DNA from: Physcomitrium patens
Taxonomy: Eukaryota; Streptophyta; Bryopsida; Funariales; Funariaceae
Direction: 5' to 3'
Assembly: GCF_000002425.4 (NCBI RefSeq)
Contig: NC_037253.1
Coordinates: forward strand, 12,745,262 to 12,809,261
DNA length: 64,000 bases
Shown here: positions 59,545 through 64,000 of the stretch, in pieces
Numbering within the stretch: position 1 is the first letter of the stretch
Layout: each line of letters starts with the position of its first letter
Notes under the pieces: model-generated
What the model saw: only the letters and a program-made list of their open reading frames with translations
Database searches by the model: none
Told to the model about the DNA's origin: nothing
Translations under genes and position numbers: made by a program

Positions 59545-61330
59545 ATGCGAGAGATTTCTTTATTTTGTTTCCCACCATCGACAGGATTTGTAGACAAGGC
59601 CTGTTTTGTTCCAAAAATCTTCGTCAAACTGCAGGAGCAAGAATTGCGTCCCAACTCTTCTAGGGCTCAGGATCTTTGGCGTATGATTGAAGATCAAGAA
59701 CCGAATAGTACTTCTGTTTCCTGCCAGAGCAAGGTGGTCAATGTTAACGATTCTTAACCAATAATGTTCACCAACTAGATTCCAAACAGAATGTTAAACT
59801 AAATACCTTTTAAATTTCTACCCCGGGAAGATCAAGCAATTCGCACTGTGCACCCTCTAACTGCACCAGACCACATAATGCCACAGCATCACCGCGACAA
59901 GTAAACCACACGACCGTCCTCTTCTCAAAATTCAGCAACCTCTAATTCTGCACAACATACTGGATGATTTAAAAAAAAAAAAGTACTGCAGATATTCGCA
60001 AGTTTCCATAGCAATGAAGCCGCAAGAAATAGCAAGCAAACACATGCTGCCACAAATCGCTGACAATAGACTCCAAACAATCGTTCTAAGCCGAAATAAA
60101 CATAACCAGAAGGAAGATACAAATAGAAAAAATATATATATATATATATATAGAAATGAGAGAGGAAGGTGCGGCGATTACTAGCATAGCTGTGTCTTTA
60201 AACCAAACGGCAGCTAGAAACACAAGGTGGCCCGAAATTGCGTGGACAGAGGTGCGAGGGCGATTGGAGAGTCGAGTCAAGCGAGAAGCACGACACGGCA
60301 AGCGAAGATAGTACGCAAGGAAGGAAGGAAAGAAGGACGGGCACAAAGCAGAGCAGCCCTGCACATGACAAACGGGCAACTGAGAAACAGTGAAACATTA
60401 GAAAATCAAACATTAAAATTAAAAACAAAAAAGAGTAAAAACAAAAAAAGTGAGAAAAGGAAAAGTAAGTGGGGAGGGGGATGGATAGATAGAGGCAGGC
60501 AGGCAGGCATATGGAAAGGCGGGACATAAAAGCAAAAGCATCGCAATATCAGGGAGGTGACGAGCAGACAAGCAGGGCGGGGAAGGGTGCGAAGTCAGTC
60601 AGTCAGGGGACTTCGGCCCTCCCCTTCCCTCCCTTGCCTCCCTCAACTGGGCTGCCTGACACGGGACTCGAGACTCTCGCTCATCGCAAGCGCTTCGTCA
60701 CACGTCCACACTCCACTTGCCCAGCCAGCCATCCATCCATCCGCATCCATACATCATCCACATCCATCCAGGGCTCTCTCTCCCCCTCTCGCTTCTGCCC
60801 CACCCTACATCCCTCCTCCTCCTCGTAGTCGTTGTCCCGTTCCCCTTACCGCTCCCCACTTGTTCCCTACTCCTTCACTTCCCGTCTCCTTCCCTCCGTC
60901 CCCACGGATGGATATGTCAGCAACGAAGTTATCTGATTCCGGAACCAGGGGGAGTAACTATCGGGGCTAAAGGGGTAAATAATGGGCTCATAGTAATAAC
61001 CACATGATTACCATGGACATTGCATGCATTATTAGTAGGGAACCCCGATTCAACCCCAACCCCAACCCCATTCGTTCATTCATTCATCGCCTCCTCCTCC
61101 TCCTGCCTGGCCTCGTAACCACCTCGTTCCCTATGATGGGTCGGTTAGTCAGTCTATTAGTCAGTCTAGTCAGTCTATTAGTCAGTCTAGTCAGTCACCA
61201 AATCAGTCAGTGTAGGTAGGTAGGTAGGTAGGTTCTCCTCCTCCTCCTCCTCACATTCCCCGTTCCCAAATCTGCCATATTATTGGTTTTGTTCCCCAAA
61301 AGCCCACCCTGCAAAGTCTAGCAGCGTGTC
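59545..61330 (-). promoter_or_regulatory. upstream/promoter region of the winged-helix gene, CT/GA-rich
   Basis: It holds the first transcribed exon(s) of the minus-strand gene (about 59545-59760) and further upstream DNA. 60,560-60,900 is strongly GC-rich and pyrimidine-rich on the plus strand (CCTCC, TCCATCCA and CCCTCTC runs), typical of plant 5' UTR/core promoter tracts. An (AT)n tract lies at about 60127-60151. Several long open frames on both strands at 60,198-61,219 result from this biased composition and have no protein motif. I cannot place the transcription start. Confidence 0.45.
61144..61250 (+). repeat. short tandem repeats upstream of the gene
   Basis: AGTCAGTCTATT/AGTCAGTCT units repeat about seven times in 61144-61205, followed by (GTAG)5 at about 61213-61232 and (CTC)n at about 61236-61250. 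Simple sequence repeats; likely length-polymorphic. Confidence 0.8.
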
Positions 61331-61994
61331 TTTTATTATAAAAGAGAGTTTGATGTGGGATAATGTCTGATGATGATGATCCTTAATATTATCATCCTCA
61401 CTTCTCATCGTCACTGAATTGGTGGAGTTTTGTATGGAATTGTACTACTCTTACTCTTTAATTTGTTTATTCATTACCATACTTTCTTTATCATTTTCTT
61501 ATCTTTACTAGTGTGATATTTTTTACTTTTTTAAGAATAATTTGTTTCATGATTTCTCATATGAGCTGAACATTTGTGTTACCATGGATTGCAATAGCTT
61601 TAATTTTATTTTAAGATTCATAGTTTTGTATTAGTTCTAAAAATCATTTAAAAGTTGACAATCCCACTTACATCAAATCAATTTACATTTATTATGTTAT
61701 TACATGAAAATAATATATTTGCAACCATAGAAAATAAATCCACAAACCAATTATTTTTTAGCATCATTGTTTAATCATATAATGTCATACTATTAAGTTA
61801 TACTTATTCACATCACAATAGAATATTTAGTATAATTTGCATTACTTTATGCCAATTAAATAAAAAATAATTAAATTAGTCTTTATTGATGTATATATAT
61901 ATATATATATATATTATTTATAACACATATGTATAATATTTGACATTTTTTCAATGACAATTACTTCTAGACTTATTAGTATATAAGTTATTAG
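61331..61994. other. AT-rich intergenic sequence, nothing recognised
   Basis: 660 bp of AT-rich DNA between the gene's upstream region and the chromovirus LTR. It contains an (AT)n at about 61891-61914. No coding or RNA gene is visible. Confidence 0.6.
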
Positions 61995-62549
61995 GTTTTT
62001 TTTAAAAAAATTGATAGAATGTCAAGGACATAAATCTTAAAGAATTGAAAGATCAAGATACTCTTGTGTCACTTGAAAAAATTAGATAATCACTCAAAGA
62101 TGATATAATATTAAACTATAATGGCTATTACCAAAGACAAGAAGACTAAAAAGCCTTAAAATAAGACTAAGGACCAAAAACATATTGATAAGAGTGAAGA
62201 AGGCTTCACTCTTGCCTTCATATATACTCTTAATTAGGAGCTACGTGGTGATGTCTTATAGGACCTCTAAAAAATATTGACTTTATAAGACACATATTTT
62301 AACTTATAAGGCAAGTTTTCTATATGTGTGCCACATGATTAATTTATTTTACAAGCTATCAACATGTGGTTAACTTGTTGATCAAGTTTCTAACCTACCA
62401 ATCAACTACAAACACATGTAAAATTAAAACAATATCTATGAAGCTTTTAGGAATCTTTTCTAGAAAACATTATAAAATAAATTTATTTTTATTCACTTTT
62501 ATTTGATTATATAGGTAAATATAAGAATAAACACATATGTTTGTGATAT
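61995..62549 (-). repeat. chromovirus copy D 3' LTR
   Basis: It is homologous to the LTRs at 32852-33559 and 43609-44319 (AAGAAGGCTTCACTCTTGCC, GCAAGTTTTCTATATGTG, CAAGTTTCTAACCTACC). On the minus strand it starts next to the polypurine tract at 62552. The outer end is not sharply defined; homology fades near 61995-62020, so this copy may be truncated. Confidence 0.72.
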
Positions 62550-62551
62550 TA

Positions 62552-62563
62552 TTCTCCCTTTTT
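62552..62563 (-). other. chromovirus copy D polypurine tract
   Basis: AAAAAGGGAGAA on the minus strand directly precedes the LTR start, as required for plus-strand priming. Confidence 0.7.
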
Positions 62564-62569
62564 AGGGAT

Positions 62570-64000
62570 GAAATCTATAAAGAATAGTCATCATATGTTG
62601 AGGAAATCTAAGATGCGACAAATTAATTTTCCAACATACTTTGATCTTTGTTCTCTTCAAAGATGGTCGATAGGTCCTCTTAACTATCAATAGTGTTCCA
62701 TATTAGAATAAATAGACTACCTTGTTATTTGATTATTGTTAAGGCCTTTGTAATTTTTTTAAATAAAATATTTGGAACACCATCAAAGATTATTTCTACC
62801 TCTAATAAAATTATCAAACATTGAGAGTCTCTTCTAAGGTTGTGATATTAAACATGTTGTATCTCCTATCTACTTGAGGAAGGATATGTCGTTCTTGAGG
62901 CTCTTCATCTCAATTACATTGTCTTCAAGGTTATAACAATTACAATATCTTGCCTGCTAAGTTTGCAAGTCATAGCTTTTAAGTTGAATCTGTTAGTTGT
63001 TAGTTCTCTATTTTACTCAGTATTAGAAATATAGAGAAGTTACAAACAAGAGTAAAAGATAAAATATTATTTTCTTTGGATCTTGTTTCTTTTATAATAA
63101 AGATTTATTATTTTTCATCTTAGATTTAATGGATTTTTTCGATGAAAATCTTCAATCCTCTTTGTTGCATCTACAAGATTTTTTGTTGGCTCCCATGTAT
63201 ATTCACTAATATCATATCAATGCTAATGAACAAGATATTCTAATCTATTTTGGCATTGTCTTGAATCTAAGACTTTTTCTACCTCAAACTCTTGATTAAT
63301 ATCCACTTCTATAAGAAGAGGTGGCATTTGTCTTCTTTTTAAGATATTTATTGTGTTATATGGCTTAAGAAGAGATACATGGAATATGGGATGGATCTTC
63401 ATTGACTCTAATAGATATAATTGATAAATAACGTGATTAATTTATTTACAAATAAAAAAAGATCCAAGCCTACAATAGTCCAACTTATTACAAAGATGAG
63501 TAATCTTGATATTGTGACGAAATAGCCATATCTTATCATCCACTTTGAATTAAGGTTGTTTATTCCAATAGATATTTGCATTGATCTTTTGTTGTTTTTG
63601 AGCTTCTTTTAACTATGCCTTCATTGTTGTATGTAGTTTTTATAAAAAAATTGCCAAAACTTCTATTGTAAGGTTATCAACTTTTAAAAATCAAAAGTAT
63701 CAAGTTATAGATAATAATCATAATTGATAAAAAATGTGTTTGTTAAATAGGAGAATATATCAAATTATTAGATATTATCATGGTGTAATATGACTATATG
63801 GTATAAATATAATCAAAAATAAATTTCTAAATAATATCTAATTATCTTGGTTCAATATTAATTCAAGATATTTAAATATGGCTTTTATAAAAGCCTTTTA
63901 GTTTATTTTTTTATCTTAATAGTTAGTATGTTAAAGATTGGTTAGTAATTTTATCTTCTAGACAATAGAGACTCTTTTATTACCTTAAAAAGACCATAAA
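62570..64000 (-). pseudogene. chromovirus copy D: integrase C-terminus and chromodomain (minus, runs off window)
   Basis: Read leftwards: the integrase C-terminal GPY/F-type module at about 63560-63400 (FKVDDKIWLFRHNIKITHLC, KLDYCRLGSFFI, SMKIHPIFHVSLLKPYNT), a linker ending MPPLLIEVDINQEF, then a chromodomain at about 63285-63135 (EVEKVLDSRQCQNRLEYLVH, EYTWEPTKNLVDATKRIEDF, HRKNP). The aromatic and W-E-P residues are present, but two stops fall in the loop where a Trp-Lys is expected. A chromodomain fused to integrase defines chromoviruses and guides insertion to modified chromatin. The remainder of integrase and pol lies beyond 64,000. About 560 bp of unassigned sequence lies between chromodomain and polypurine tract. 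Confidence 0.85.

Noticed and set aside
60198..61219. Seven long open frames on both strands upstream of the gene
   Set aside because: CT/GA-rich simple sequence gives low-complexity Ser/Pro-rich or Lys/Arg-rich frames; no motif and mutually overlapping.

Overview
This window looks like nuclear DNA of a land plant, most likely a seedless plant such as a moss. The evidence is a Ty1/copia element, several Ty3/gypsy lineages including a chromodomain chromovirus, one compact intron-containing gene, and strongly AT-rich intergenic DNA. The species is inference. There is no bacterial-type operon, and I found no CRISPR array, rRNA or convincing tRNA gene.

1-19,935 is a four-level nest of LTR retrotransposons. 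A decayed Ty1/copia element, whose left end lies outside the window, is split at 2,457/18,287 by Ty3/gypsy element 1 (2,458-18,286, two 762-bp LTRs, most of pol deleted). Element 1 is split by an old LTR of a second gypsy family in reverse orientation (4,948-14,708, 4-bp duplication ACGG). That LTR is split in turn by an almost complete, younger member of the same family, element 2 (6,059-14,321, LTRs of 1,140 and 1,139 bp, 4-bp duplication ACGT, gag-PR-RT-RNaseH-IN).

19,936-45,290 is a graveyard of older, very AT-rich gypsy debris: three copies of a roughly 1.2-kb LTR-like repeat, a minus-strand RT/integrase remnant, several broken chromovirus copies arranged in tandem and head to head, a second truncated element-1-family copy (37,759-40,290), and two fragments of the element-2 family. 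Most of these copies carry many stop codons.

45,291-53,600 is mainly AT-rich intergenic DNA with microsatellites. Inside it, 46,487-47,340 is a GC-rich island with five long G or C homopolymer runs and promoter-like motifs but no recognisable gene.

53,601-61,330 is the genic part. One minus-strand gene has five coding exons (59,087 to 57,015) that join in frame to a 363-residue protein with a lysine-rich helical segment and a winged-helix-like domain. A spliced 5' UTR and a CT/GA-rich promoter-like region lie upstream (59,259-61,330). A long stretch of gene-like composition without coding potential lies downstream (53,601-57,014).

61,331-64,000 returns to AT-rich DNA and the 3' end of another minus-strand chromovirus with a clear chromodomain, polypurine tract and LTR.

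The least familiar points are a coiled-coil ORF between pol and the 3' LTR in two copies of the element-1 family, the transition-dominated decay of element 2, and the winged-helix gene. I could not identify a wholly new multi-gene system.
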